From NCBI GenBank assembly GCA_029718625.1, contig CM056376.1, positions 95,683,705 to 95,747,704 on the forward strand: DNA of 64,000 nucleotides. The letters are read 5' to 3'. Under the pieces are notes generated by a model. That model did no database searches, had not been told where the DNA came from, and saw only the letters and a program-made list of their open reading frames with translations. The stretch's first letter is position 1; every line of letters begins with the position of its first letter. This DNA is from Synaphobranchus kaupii (Eukaryota; Chordata; Actinopteri; Anguilliformes; Synaphobranchidae). The position numbers were made by a program, and so were the translations under genes. Shown piece after piece: positions 25,401 to 36,522 of the stretch.

Positions 25401-25437
25401 CAAAGCAGTGTCTGGCACAGTCAAAATCTTTGTGTGA
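19466..25437 (+). CDS. TIPARP/PARP7-like mono-ADP-ribosyltransferase, copy 2
   Basis: Five coding exons: 19466-20322, 21284-21452, 22388-22572, 24504-24764 and 24984-25437, giving 641 aa. The ATG is 13 bases past a TTCCAG acceptor (exon from 19,453), as in copy 1. It carries KKRK at residues 12-15, a Pro/Gln/Ser-rich linker, a CCCH finger (C223, C231, C237, H241), a WWE-like region and a PARP domain with H513, Y545 and I613. Spacing between triad residues is like that of TIPARP. Known TIPARP proteins transfer single ADP-ribose units to proteins; the same is inferred here. In coding exon 4 it differs sharply from its sisters (CEAPKKCGQGI against GETRQPFGEVL) and lacks two residues (LS). The 8.4-kb element ends 49 bp upstream of the acceptor, so the native upstream exon must be spliced over it or replaced. 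Confidence 0.92.
20583..20983. mobile_element. 401-bp MITE with GGGCTGTGTC ends in intron of copy 2
   Basis: The left end GGGCTGTGTCAGAATCAG and right end CTGATTCAGACACAGCCC form terminal inverted repeats. This resembles a hAT-type non-autonomous family widespread in teleosts. It has no coding capacity. Confidence 0.7.
22624..23666. mobile_element. Tc1-type element carrying the palindromic core, intron of copy 2
   Basis: Flanking TA, ends CAGTGTAGTCC / inverted, and an outer arm with TTTGTTGTTTTGGCTCTG. The inside is the palindromic core with GACTCTTGATATCTTATTTTC and its reverse complement. No transposase remains. The same family is at 36,523, 48,991 and 60,235. Confidence 0.8.
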
Positions 25438-25471
25438 GATAAGCCACACAAACATAGTTGTCAACTTAAGA

Positions 25472-25522
25472 AATAAACAATAAGGACATTGTTCAGCCAG
25501 ATGTATCCTTGTGTGCAATAAA
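25472..25522 (+). promoter_or_regulatory. poly(A) signals of copy 2
   Basis: AATAAA occurs at 25,472-25,477 and 25,517-25,522, 35 and 80 bases after the stop codon of copy 2. Either could serve as the polyadenylation signal. Confidence 0.55.
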
Positions 25523-25649
25523 ATGTTTTCTTTATCAGTTTCTCTTTTTTTGAGTGTTACATTTGCATTGAACAAGGTAACTCACATGCACCGGATGTTG
25601 GTTTTAGTACATTTGACAAAGAACTGGATGTATGAGGGTGATCCAACTA

Positions 25650-26807
25650 CAAACCTCAATTCCGAAAGTGTTGGGACAGTATGTAAAATGCACATAAAGC
25701 AGAAAGCAGTGATTTTTAAATTCTCTTACATATATTTAAATATGAAAACAGTACAAAGAAAAGATATTTAATGTTTTACGTTATCAACTTTATTGAGTTT
25801 TTGTAAATGTACGCTAATTCCGAATTTGATGTCTGCAACACGTTCCAAAAAACATGGGGGCAAAAAAAAGACTGGGAAATTCAAAAAAACATTTTGGAAC
25901 ATTCCACAGGTAAACAGGTGATGCTATCATGACGGGTTATAAAAGGATATCAAAAGAAGCTTGATATCTTATTTTCTGGTACTCTTACAAGTGATACTAT
26001 AACCTCTGCATTTGAATGGATCACCATTGGAATTGGGGGGTGGGACTAGATTAAGCTGTAAATTACACGGGAATAGTATGGAACCCATGGTTGGCTAAAT
26101 ATAAAACGAGCCTCAAACCATCACTCTGCTACCAGATATGCAGTAGATATGGATGGGATATACTGCATAAGAGTTGTTTCTCCTGACTTATTTTTCCATA
26201 GAGTTCAATAGGAAAATGAGTCCGGAGAAACAACCCTTCAAGTGATCCATCCGTATCTCCTGCATATCTGGAAGCAGAGTGATGCTTTGAGGCTTGTTTG
26301 ATACCTCAGACCTTTGATGGCTTACAGTAATTTAGCCAACCATGGGTTCCATACCATTCCCTTGTAATTTACAGCTTATTCTAGTCCCACCCCCCAATTC
26401 CCATAGAGATCCATTCAAATGCAGAGAGGTTATAGTATCACTTGTAAGAGTACCTGAAAATAAGATATCAAGAGTCTTTTGATATCCTTTTATACCCAGT
26501 CATGATAGGCATCACCTGTTTACCTATGGAATGTTCAAAACAGGTGTTTTTTTAACTTCCCAGTCTTTTTTTTGCCCCTGTCCCAACTTTTTTGGAAAGG
26601 GTTGCAGGCATCAAATTCGGAATTAGCGTACATTTACAAAAATTAATAAAGTTAAATATCTAATATTATAATAAAATATAAACATTAAATATATTTTCTT
26701 TTTACTGTTTTCAATTAAATATATCTAAAAGAAAATTTACAAAGCACTACTTTCTGCTTTTATGTGTATTTTACATACTGTCCCAACTTTTTTGGAATTG
26801 GGGTTTG
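25650..26807. mobile_element. Tc1-type element with CAAACC(T/C)CAATTCC ends plus palindromic core
   Basis: TA-flanked 1,158-bp element; the left end CAAACCTCAATTCCG and right end GGAATTGGGGTTTG are inverted, each followed by about 300 bp of matching arm. The centre (about 25,960-26,490) is the palindromic core also found in elements with other ends. No transposase frame is present. A right-half relic is at 56,262-56,572. Confidence 0.85.
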
Positions 26808-26809
26808 TA

Positions 26810-28320
26810 CAAATCAAGCAGGAACATAGGCTACACAATGTCAGCCATACGCAGGAGTCTCTTAATTTTCTTCTCATAAGATCTGGTGCCCCTTCCCCAG
26901 TTCGGCTTATGCAAATAGCCTTATTCCAAGAATGACCATTTAAGTTCCCCAAAACTGGGTTCCACCAACTACAGGCTATAGCCTAGTGCCTTTCTTTGAT
27001 CACACCTAATAATCTGAACCTGTATAATAATACTGTCTATTGGATGGTTGCGAATTATGAACTCTTTTAAATTATGAACTAAATTTATTAAAAATACATT
27101 TAAATAATTTTTAATTACAGTGGTTGAAAGTATTTAAAATAGCAACAAGTGCTTAATACATAGTTTACAACTGAAAAATTGCACAGAAGCCATCGTTCAT
27201 TTGGTCATCGCCATAGCCACCAGACCAGGACATCGATGTCTTCCCATGCTAAGTGGTCAGCATTTTGCATTTTTAGTTAATGTTGTCTCCTTTAAAATAA
27301 CATCAACTTTCTGGTTGTGGCAAAATTAATCAAAGTGACATACCTTCAAGTAAATAGCCCATAATATTGAACAATTGTAAGTGCCTTCTGGTGTTGCAAT
27401 TAGGAAGTTATTGTCTTTGTTGTGAAAATAAATAAATACTGTGTTATCTGGCTCGGAAATCTATAGCGCCATCCTATGAATTTAGCCTATTATTAGTAGC
27501 CTACCCCTATGTCTGTAAGTAGCATAGCCTATTTTCGCTGTTGACCTCTCTGACTGCTCTTCGACATCCTTTAAAATTACATGGTGGGTAGGCTACGATT
27601 TTTCGCAATAAAAGTTTTAATTTGCATAGAAAATTAATGCGGCAAACTACTTGAATAGAAAGCGATGTGTTACATGCACATATAGCTACTACTGTAGCCT
27701 AGTTTGGAGATGTGAATCGTTAAGTTGTTCATTGGGGCTAACGCAGCTACGACAGAATTTGTGTAAACTCAAGTCCAATTTACACCGAACGTTAAACGGA
27801 TATAATGTAACTTTCGCTACTGGAGCATTTATCGTTAATGAACTACATGAGTTAACGAGTGAGGCTGAGAAAGAGTTGTTAATTATATTTTGTCGCCGCT
27901 GCCTGTAGATGAAAAGCAACCAATTGTAAAATATGTAGGCCCGTAATATTGCTATGCTGGTCGGCGTAGGAAGGTTTTTAACGTGAAGGTTTTTAACGTT
28001 ACAAGAGGCTGCTAGGCCTATTTAATGTTTTTGTGTGTATAGAAAGATTATATTATAAATATATAAACTATCACAAACATATAAAGCAGGAAGTAGGCTA
28101 CCAGCTTGCCAACTTGAATAATTTCGTGTTTTTTGAAGTTTAAGTAGCCTACTGGTCAGTCTTGAGGGCCAGGGATTGTGCCCTGGACATTAGCCTACTT
28201 TAGTCTTTTTACAAAAGATTATTGTACAAATAGACTGGTTCCAAAGCTGCATCGGATGACCTTGTAACTGCGAGCTAATAAGTCTATTTCCATTTCAGCA
28301 TTAACGTGTCCAGGTTGCGT
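26810..28320. other. upstream region of copy 3, no gene seen
   Basis: AT-rich single-copy-looking DNA. No conserved reading frame or transposon end stands out. A non-coding first exon of copy 3 is expected somewhere here but cannot be placed. Confidence 0.4.
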
Positions 28321-28354
28321 GCTCAGTTTGTCAGCTTCCAGAAGGACCAGTAAA

Positions 28355-31300
28355 ATGGCGGAGCATCTGTTCAGCGGGGGTACCACTAAAGAAGAGGAAG
28401 ATTGAGGCTCAGTCCCCAGACCAGGAGAACTCCTGCAGGCAGGTTCCAGTCAGTCTGTTGAGCTCCACTGAACTTCTTCTGCAGATCCCCCCAAACACCA
28501 ACACTAGTCTGCCTGTGTGGGAGTGTGTGAGCAGCGCTCAGGCAGAGGTGATGTGGAGTGTGACTCCATATGGCATCACTGTCCAGATTACTCCGCTCAC
28601 CACCCAGAAAGCCCAGAGCAATGACCAGCCTGTAACCCAGCCTTCGTCCCTATCTGAAACCCAAGTTTCAACGCTCCCTGTACCTGCAAGCCTGCCCTTT
28701 TCCAATTTTCAGCCCATGCCCCAGACGATCCATGGAATGCCCCTCAACCAGAGCACTCCCAGAGCATGGAATAGTCCCCATTCCTATGGACTTAACTTGC
28801 AGCCTCTACTGCCATATCAGACTCAAACTCTAACTTCACCCAAGTCTCAGACTGCAACACAGTCTCATCTTAAGCCCCTCCCACAGCCTCAGGCCCTTTC
28901 CCAGATGACCCCCTCCTGTCAGGGCTTGACCAGTCCCAGCGCTGCGACTGATGTGGCCATTGATCTTCCCTCCATGTTTTATCAGCTAGCCACCAAAACC
29001 TTTTACACCCAGTCCTCTGGTGACGTCTACATCTGCGACCGCTTCCTCACTGGCCATTGTCGATATAAGTTAAATTGCAAGCAGCACCACACACCTTACC
29101 CTTTCCACTGGCAGCTGAGGTGCCAGGACACTCATCAATGGGTCAATGCCTCTCTGTCGGCCCAGGTCCAACTGGAGAAGCTGTACTGTAACAAAGACAG
29201 AGAGATTATCAAGCTGCAGACCGAGTGGGTTCAGGAGGGGGGAAGGGAGTTTTAGCCCTACCTTGTTCAAAATCATTATACATACATATTGCAGATCAAG
29301 TTTCTGACCACATATAGACAAGTTAAATGTGTGCTAATAATTAGAATTGCAATTACATGTAAGAATACACTAAACTCCTGCATAACCAACCTTTATGGGA
29401 CCAGAGGGGAGACAGATACATGTAAGGTCGGACTGCTAAAATTCAAATAAGCATGGCAGCTGATGCAATCTCAAAATGTGAATGTGCTAAAATGAATTGA
29501 TTCAACAAACCATTTTATTCCCTTTTTTCTTGTTTTCACAGCAGGGTGACAATCACCCTAATAATATAATAATAATAGACAATTAATCACATAAGGTGGG
29601 GGAGGTCCAGTAGTCCTACTGCACCAGGAGTGCAAGTATGGAAGTACAGTTAATGTACTGCACTTCTGTAAAAGTTGGCACCTTGCCAGGCTGTCAATCT
29701 CAATTAGGAAATGGCATTAAAATTTAAATGAGGACATCGGATAATCCGGAAGATCATTCATGCGGCAAGTGGTTATACTGGAGTTTACTGTAATACATTA
29801 TTATATCAAAGTCGCACTGAAATAGTTAAGGAACTCAGTATGTGTTGCTATACCCATCAGGTTAATGTACTCCAATGCTAATAAACATTTACCTCCTCAG
29901 GACAGATGTGTTCACCCTCCATTTTGACACCATGACAGTGAAAAGTTCAGTGAAATATGATGAAGCCAGAAGACTAACAAACAGCAGCAACTCAGCCAGG
30001 ATCCCCTGCTTATCCACAGTGTGGAAGATCTACTGGTGGAATAATTATGGATGGGAACCTTACAGTAAAGTAAGTTTTACTGTAAACACATTCTCTCCCT
30101 GGCAATTATTTCTTGTACCTCAGGCTTCCTCTGTCCTTTGACCTTTCCCTGGGACAACGCCAAACAGTTCCGTGCTTTCTTTAAATCTCTCCCACCACTT
30201 TTGACTCTATGTGGGAACGAGTTCCTCTCTTTAACACATTGCAAAATGCTTATACCCCCTTCATTATTATTTTGGGGACTTGGAACTGTGCTTTCACAAT
30301 AAATCTAGAATGGAAAAATGTACTGTAATTCAAAAAAGTACAAAAATGTAGCGAATACATTTTAAATGTACTGTATGTTCTGGGTCTAGTGTTAACCAGT
30401 AATTCAGCCATTTCCTGCAGGAAGTGTCCTTGTTGCTGCTGGAAAAAATTGAGGCAGGGAAGAGCAGCTGTCGGTTCCACATTGGGAAGCAGGAGTATGA
30501 AGTGGACTTCATCAGTCTGACCCAGAGGAACCTTGCCACCGGGTTCAAACGCAGAGTACAACGGAGGCCAACTTTCCGCTCGCCCTTCTCCCTCAGATCA
30601 CACCTGAAGTATGATATACATATATATATATACGTATATGTCCTGTATAATTGGTACTGTTACACAAGTTCAGCTTCTTTAAGTTTACTTAAAGTATACT
30701 TTTTATAAATAAATAAAAATACTTTAAATCTTACTGCTTAGAGAGGTTCAAGATAATGTGTGGCGTAACTTTTGTATTTTTATTGACGGCATTGAAATTC
30801 ATAATGTATCGGCACAAAACAAGGTGTGTGAAATCTGCTTGGTTAAATATTGGTTAAAATTAATTTAAGTTTGTGGATTAAACATTTCACAATATAGTTT
30901 CACAATTACCTGTTTGTTTTAAAGCAGAATATTGGTATTTGGAGAATAAGTGGAGAAAGTTGGACAGGAGTGGACTCCCCAAGCAGCTACATCATCTTTT
31001 CAAATAAAACTTGCCACGTTTCATGTAGCAGACTGCAGTTTTTCCTGTCCAGATTGCACTTAGAACAGAAATAGTTTTGCAAATTCATCATCTTGGGAGG
31101 GACTGTCAAATGCACACTACCTCCAGTATGCATAGTGTACATTTCTGTTGTTAATATGTGAAAGCTCTCTTGGATGTCTCACCTTCTTGTTCTTCTTTGC
31201 ATGATCTTTACTCTGCTCTTCAGGACAGCTGTTCTAAGAGAAACCCGCCAGCCTTTAGGAGAGGTTCTTCCCAGCCTCAGTGTGGACCCTCTGCAGGAGT

Positions 31301-34300
31301 TCAGCAGCTGGTATCCTCCTGTGTGGACTCTGAGCCCAGACCAGGGCTTTAGCCTGGTGGAGGTGCCACCCAGTGTCAAAGCCTACCAAAGTGTCCACTG
31401 CCTGTTCCACAGCACCATGTCTGAGACCAAACTGGAGATTGTCAGCATACAACAGGTCCAGAACATGTTTCAGTGGGACAAGTATAGGAGGTAAGAGGGT
31501 GTGATGAGTGACAATTTAGGTCTCCAGGACCTTGTTTATAAAATGTTTGTACACATGGATTTGATCCTAAATTCAATAGATTTGATCTAATGTGAAAATC
31601 GACGCACAATTTGAGATTTTTAAAACTTGAAACTGACGTGAAAAAGTTCTTCTGTGTACAAACTTTTCCTTGTGGCTATGCAGTACTGTACTGCAGGCTG
31701 AGCACATTTCCAGGTGAAAATATTTAGAAAATTCCTTCACATGGAGATGTATCTAGGCTATTAAGCTGATGGTACACGGGCAATATTTTCAGGCAATATT
31801 GCCAGCAATATTGTACAATATTGACAGCAATGGGCAATGGGTATGGGCCACTGTAGCAATGGGCAATGGAGCAATAACTGAAAAAAGAATGTTTGCGGAT
31901 CCTGTTTTTAACCTCCGTTTCGAACCTTTACCACCAAAGGTAGGCTAGCTATATATGTGCCGGAACGGCAAGAACCACAGCTTTCTGACAATGTAATTCA
32001 ATCGACCGTATCTCTAAATTTGACGGAAGCATTCATGGATGTATTCACCAGTAAGCAGGCGCTCTGAACTAGCTAGCTAGTTAAAAGTCACTCGGTTCGT
32101 CAGTACGGTGGTGACTGAGTAATACCAATTATTTACAATCAAAAGTCAAGAATACCATAACTTATGAAAATTTGGTCTTTATTTCAACATTAGACTAATA
32201 TATCAATATAACTTACCTCAGTAATAAATAAATAAAGTTATAAGAGATAAGCATCCCTTCGGTTTCCTCGTACCACTTGGCAGCCATTGTTGAAATTTAT
32301 TTTTGGAAGACTCAGGTGTCACGTGACCCAAACTCTCATCTGTGATTGGGTGGTAGCAAAATATTGCTCGCCTCGATCAATCTTGTTCAGACATTGATTT
32401 ATCAATAGTAAAACTGCCAGCAATCATTGCCTGTCAATATTGGAGTGGGGTAACAAGTTATTGAAGTTCGTGAAGTTAATGAATTTCCCCACATGCATGA
32501 GCATAATGTTATTTATTAACTGTGTTAAATCACGTTAGCAATCCACTTATGCCAGGAAACCCTGAAAAAAATTGAAGAAAAGAATGACAACTAATAAGAA
32601 TAACAATAACGTGAATAAAAATATGGCTACCTATCTTTGTGCTATTTAATATACTACATTTCCTTTCCACGATGCTAAATATGAACCAGTAAATGGCAAA
32701 AATAGTTTTTCAAATAATTGGAATTTATTGTTGCAATGTACTCTCCTTATCAGACATGCAATAGGAAATAGAAGGGCATTGGTAGATATGATGGCATTAT
32801 GTTCATGAAACACACATTTTCATTTCAATTTAATAATGATAATTACTGTCATCTCATCATGAGAATATGTTTAATTTGTACAAGACTTTCCTTAATATAG
32901 ACTCAATTGGAGAGGGTTTTGAGAATACGTGGCAAAAGTATTAATATTCAAAATCAGAATTTTACAAGAGTCAAGAATGTTTCATTAATTTAAATTTATC
33001 GCCGTTGTAGACCAGGAGATGTCACTAGAGAGGCAGGTGTCAAATGCTTCATGACACCGACACTTCAACCAACGCAATCGCTTCAACTGTGTCAATGTTT
33101 CAGAAAGCTTCGCTCTGCCCATCACTAGTGTTATTTAAAACATGGTTCGGCAGGTGGTCGTTGGGGTGAGGAGGGGGGCCTCCAAATGGCAAAGGCTGCC
33201 TATGGCTATGCATGCCATGTAGAATACAAGTCCCACATTGTGTTTATTGTGCTGTATTGCAAACAATTAAATTGAATAATTTAAACAAATGATTTAACTG
33301 ATCAAATTAAAGACCAACGTGAATCAATAGGCTCCTAATTGGTGAACGTGTGGACACATGCCCACTAAAACTAACCATTTGGTAGATAATGAATTCAAAT
33401 ACAATGCAAGTAATAGGCCTAATGAGTCAAACCTGCATTGTGTTAATACATTTAGGGCTCTATTTTCAAACCAGCGCAAGGGGACGGTATAGTCAAACGC
33501 AAACTTGTTGACAGCATCAACGTCTTAAAACTGGCGCTATGGCGTTTCTCAGCAATACCGCTAGGATCAACAAATTCTCAACATAACATCCTTTCGGTTG
33601 CGCTGCAGTGGGATGGGTGGCGCTGTCGGGGGCGTGTTCTAAAATACTTTCGGCTCAGTGACAATTTGAACCAACGAAAACCCATTGCGTTATGATCAGC
33701 TGGAACCACCTCTTAGCGGAAACGCAATAGACTCTGGCAATTTGGTAACTTATTCGTCATGTAGTTCTATGTAGTGTCTATAGGTGATGCCAACATTACA
33801 CTTCCATTTAATGAACAAATAGCCTATAATTATTATTAATTAATTAATTTTAATTTAAACTACTAGAATAAAACAGGACAGCTTACAAGAAACTTGCGAT
33901 CATGTAGGCCACTAGCCTATAATATATAAATTACACATTGACACAGTTGAATCATAAGCCTACCATTTGAATCATAATTATGCCTACATCACCTAATGTA
34001 GGCTAATTAATGCATTCGTCACCTCCTCCCGTGCCTTCCGAACTTCTGGGAGACGAGGTGGTGTGGATTGTGATCCATAAATTACTACAGTCCTAGCCTG
34101 TACTTCTGTTGCAAGTATGTCTGATTCCTGTGCGGAAAATCTTGTCGTTGACGGTCCAGTGCGTTTGGGTTGCTCATTATGAAATTGCATGGAGCGATTG
34201 CGTTCCAACGCGATTGCGTTTTAAAGCATGAGAACAACAATTTGATTGGCTACCATAGAGACACACCTTTGACGTTTAAACCCAGCCTTTTAGCAATACC

Positions 34301-36294
34301 GCCATAAGGTGCGCCAAGATTGCCGTCATGAAATTACCAAATTTCTCGCCGACACGCCCTCAGAGCGATACCGCCAAGCGATTACTCTTGCGTTAACCAT
34401 TGCGTTTGGTTTATTAAAATAGAGCCCTTAATGAAAAAGGAGGGACTAAACTTGAGAATGCAATAGAGAAACAATAAAAGTATATTCAGCGAGTGTAATT
34501 ATATTCAGCGAGTGTAATAATTCATTAATACGTAGGCTATTGGTTCGACAGCAAGCATTTATTTTTGGCTAAATGTACTAGCCCACATCATAGGCTGGAT
34601 GTAGCTACGGTATCAAGCTTGAGGAATACCAGAAGACGGGCTTCACTGCGTCGCACCCGGGTCTTTTATTTAGAATTTTTGGCTAGAAGGAGGCGTGTCT
34701 ATTGCGTATCAGGCGTGAGGTATGAGGCTTGAGGAATACCAGACGACAGGCTGCAGGCTGCAGCCATACAGTCTTGCAATATTGCCTGAAAATATTGCCC
34801 GTGTACCATCAGCTTTAGACCACGCACGCATCAGATTAATCCTTGTGATAAGCTCTGTGAGACTACTACTAGAATATTGTGGGCCATTAACTAGGCTATT
34901 GCAGCCATATGCATAGGTTTGGGGGCAGACAGGAAGACATGTCACCACCAATATTTTCATATGAATTGAAAAAATGGTCCTAGCTAGTGTGCTTGTGAGA
35001 CTTGACATTTGAATATGTGAGTCTAGGATATGTGGTCCAGTAGTTGTGTCTCTCACAAGGTGAAATGAAACCTTTACACCTATGATTGCAGCACTTGCTC
35101 TGAACATTACTGTGCAAAACATTATGAAAAATACAACAGCCTAATAATAATAATAACTAGCAAGCTTGAAAACATGCTCACGATTTTAGGATAATTTCGG
35201 ATTAATGAACAGGTCACGCGTTTCATAACGACATAAAACGGGTCATAAAATGCATATTTGGCATTTTTAATGCATAAGACAAAGGTAAGCCAAATTTAAA
35301 CCTAAATGCTAGTTTTCTACTTTAAATTTGTGACCAGGCTTTTCCAGTGCAATCTCTGGCACTTAAGGCAACACTGATTCACCACATGGAGAATCAGCAT
35401 CAGAGCATGCTTTTAACGCACAGTGTGGTATTCTGTCCTGTCATGCAGTGCCAACTGTGGAGACCAAAATATCTGTTGTACTCACTGTGTTCAATACCAC
35501 AAACAGGTTTTTTTTTTTTTTTTGCATTTTCTTTTTAATACCAATGTCCATAATTACCAAACCACATCTGTGATTTACTGTGGAAAAGCCAGCTAGCTAG
35601 CCACTTCTGACTTTCTGTCTGTGTTCAGCCGGTATTAAGGCAGTAACGGTACATATCAGGAAATGGAGACCTTTGCTCCAGGGGACTTTTATTATCCCCT
35701 GGAGCAAAGTTCATTGGCTTATTGGCTCTGGAACCACCATACATTTCACAATAAAAATGAGGATGTGGATCAACACATTGGCTTTAACCAAAGAGCAGAC
35801 AGACAGATGTATAGACTTGACAGCCTCTTCTGTGTTTTAGGCAGAAGGAGCACATGCAGAGCCACAGCACAGCCCAGAATGGGTCTCTGGAGCGACACCT
35901 GTTCCATGGGACCACTGAGGATTCCGCCACGGAGATCTGTTTGAACAACTTCGACCCACGAGTGTCAGGGAAGAACGGAATGGCATACGGCCGGGGTAGC
36001 TACTTCGCCCGAGATGCCAGTTACTCTGACACATATGCACATACATCAGATGAAGAGAAGTCCCGGCACATGTTCCTTGCTAAGGTGCTGGTGGGTAAGA
36101 TGAGTGTGGGGAAGACTAAGTTCTGTCGCCCACCACGTCTCAACCCCAAAACACCTGCATTTGGGCGGTATGACACCTGCGTGAATCAGCAGCACAATCC
36201 ATCTACCTTCGTGGTGTTTGACAGCTGCCAGTGTTACCCATATTACCTGATCAAGTACAAAGCAGTGTCTGACACAGTCAAAATCTTTGTGTGA
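28355..36294 (+). CDS. TIPARP/PARP7-like mono-ADP-ribosyltransferase, copy 3 (frameshifted near N-terminus)
   Basis: Coding exons: 28355-29224, 29901-30069, 30421-30608, 31224-31490 and 35841-36294, with the same splice phases as copies 1 and 2. One extra G in a GGGGG run at 28,375-28,379 shifts the frame and gives TGA after 16 codons. Downstream the frame is open to the end, with the first in-frame ATG at 28,551. CCCH finger, WWE-like region and PARP domain all lie after the break and are intact. The triad reads H (HLFHGT), Y (GRGSYFA) and Thr (NPSTFVVF) where its sisters have Ile. The last intron is 4.35 kb, against 0.2-0.3 kb in the sisters, because of transposon insertions. It may be a functional gene starting internally, a young pseudogene, or an assembly error in a homopolymer. 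Confidence 0.8.
29225..29900. other. first coding intron of copy 3
   Basis: Donor GTGGGT and acceptor CCTCAG. The intron is AT-rich with no recognisable feature apart from short ATA/TAA runs. Confidence 0.5.
31764..34814. mobile_element. 3.05-kb TTA-flanked transposon in the last intron of copy 3
   Basis: Terminal inverted repeats start AGCTGATGGTACACGGGC and continue through CAATATTTTCAGGCAATATT. The element is flanked by TTA at 31,761-31,763 and 34,815-34,817, a PIF/Harbinger-like 3-bp target duplication. No transposase frame is visible. A second TTA-flanked element (33,455-34,427) is nested inside. Confidence 0.8.
33455..34427. mobile_element. 973-bp nested Harbinger-like MITE
   Basis: Ends GGGCTCTATTTT and AAAATAGAGCCC, flanked by TTA on both sides (33,452-33,454 and 34,428-34,430). 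Subterminal GCGTT/AACGC motifs are frequent. It has no coding capacity. It inserted after the host element, since it interrupts it. Confidence 0.82.
34818..35670. other. intronic DNA of copy 3 between transposon and shared intron end
   Basis: This piece has no counterpart in the introns of copies 1 or 2. A 17-base T run lies near 35,507-35,523. No reading frame or element end is convincing, so it is probably part of the inserted DNA. Confidence 0.4.
35671..35709. repeat. 15-bp-arm hairpin at the copy 2/copy 3 homology breakpoint
   Basis: CTTTGCTCCAGGGGA (35,671-35,685) is followed after nine bases by its exact inverse (35,695-35,709). Copy 2 has only the right arm (about 24,837-24,851). Homology between the last introns of copies 2 and 3 begins in this hairpin. 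Confidence 0.8.
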
Positions 36295-36307
36295 GATAAG
36301 CCTACTT

Positions 36308-36357
36308 TTTACATCCCTACTACCTCATCAAGTACAGAGCAGTGTCTGACATTGTTT
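36308..36357 (+). pseudogene. scrap of a fourth TIPARP-like 3' end
   Basis: Just after the copy 3 stop, a stretch containing TCATCAAGTACAGAGCAGTG followed by TCTGACATTGT repeats the last coding codons of the copies (ITKY-like, SDIV). The TCTGACATTGT part matches copy 1 better than copies 2 or 3. It is out of any open frame. Confidence 0.65.
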
Positions 36358-36522
36358 CATTGTGAGCGGGACTCAAAGATGTTGGCATTTTCTGCCTGTT
36401 TTTTTTTCCCCACATGCTTTTCATTCTGTTTTGGATAAACGTTCTACAGCAGTTCAGTTTAGCTGTATGACAGTTGGGTTCTGAGCATTTCACTGTAAAG
36501 ACAACGGTCCTCCAGGGATATA

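Noticed and set aside
28315..28321. TTGCGTG, an AHR response element core upstream of copy 3
   Set aside because: TIPARP is an AHR target, but one such heptamer is expected by chance in 1-2 kb and no cluster is present.
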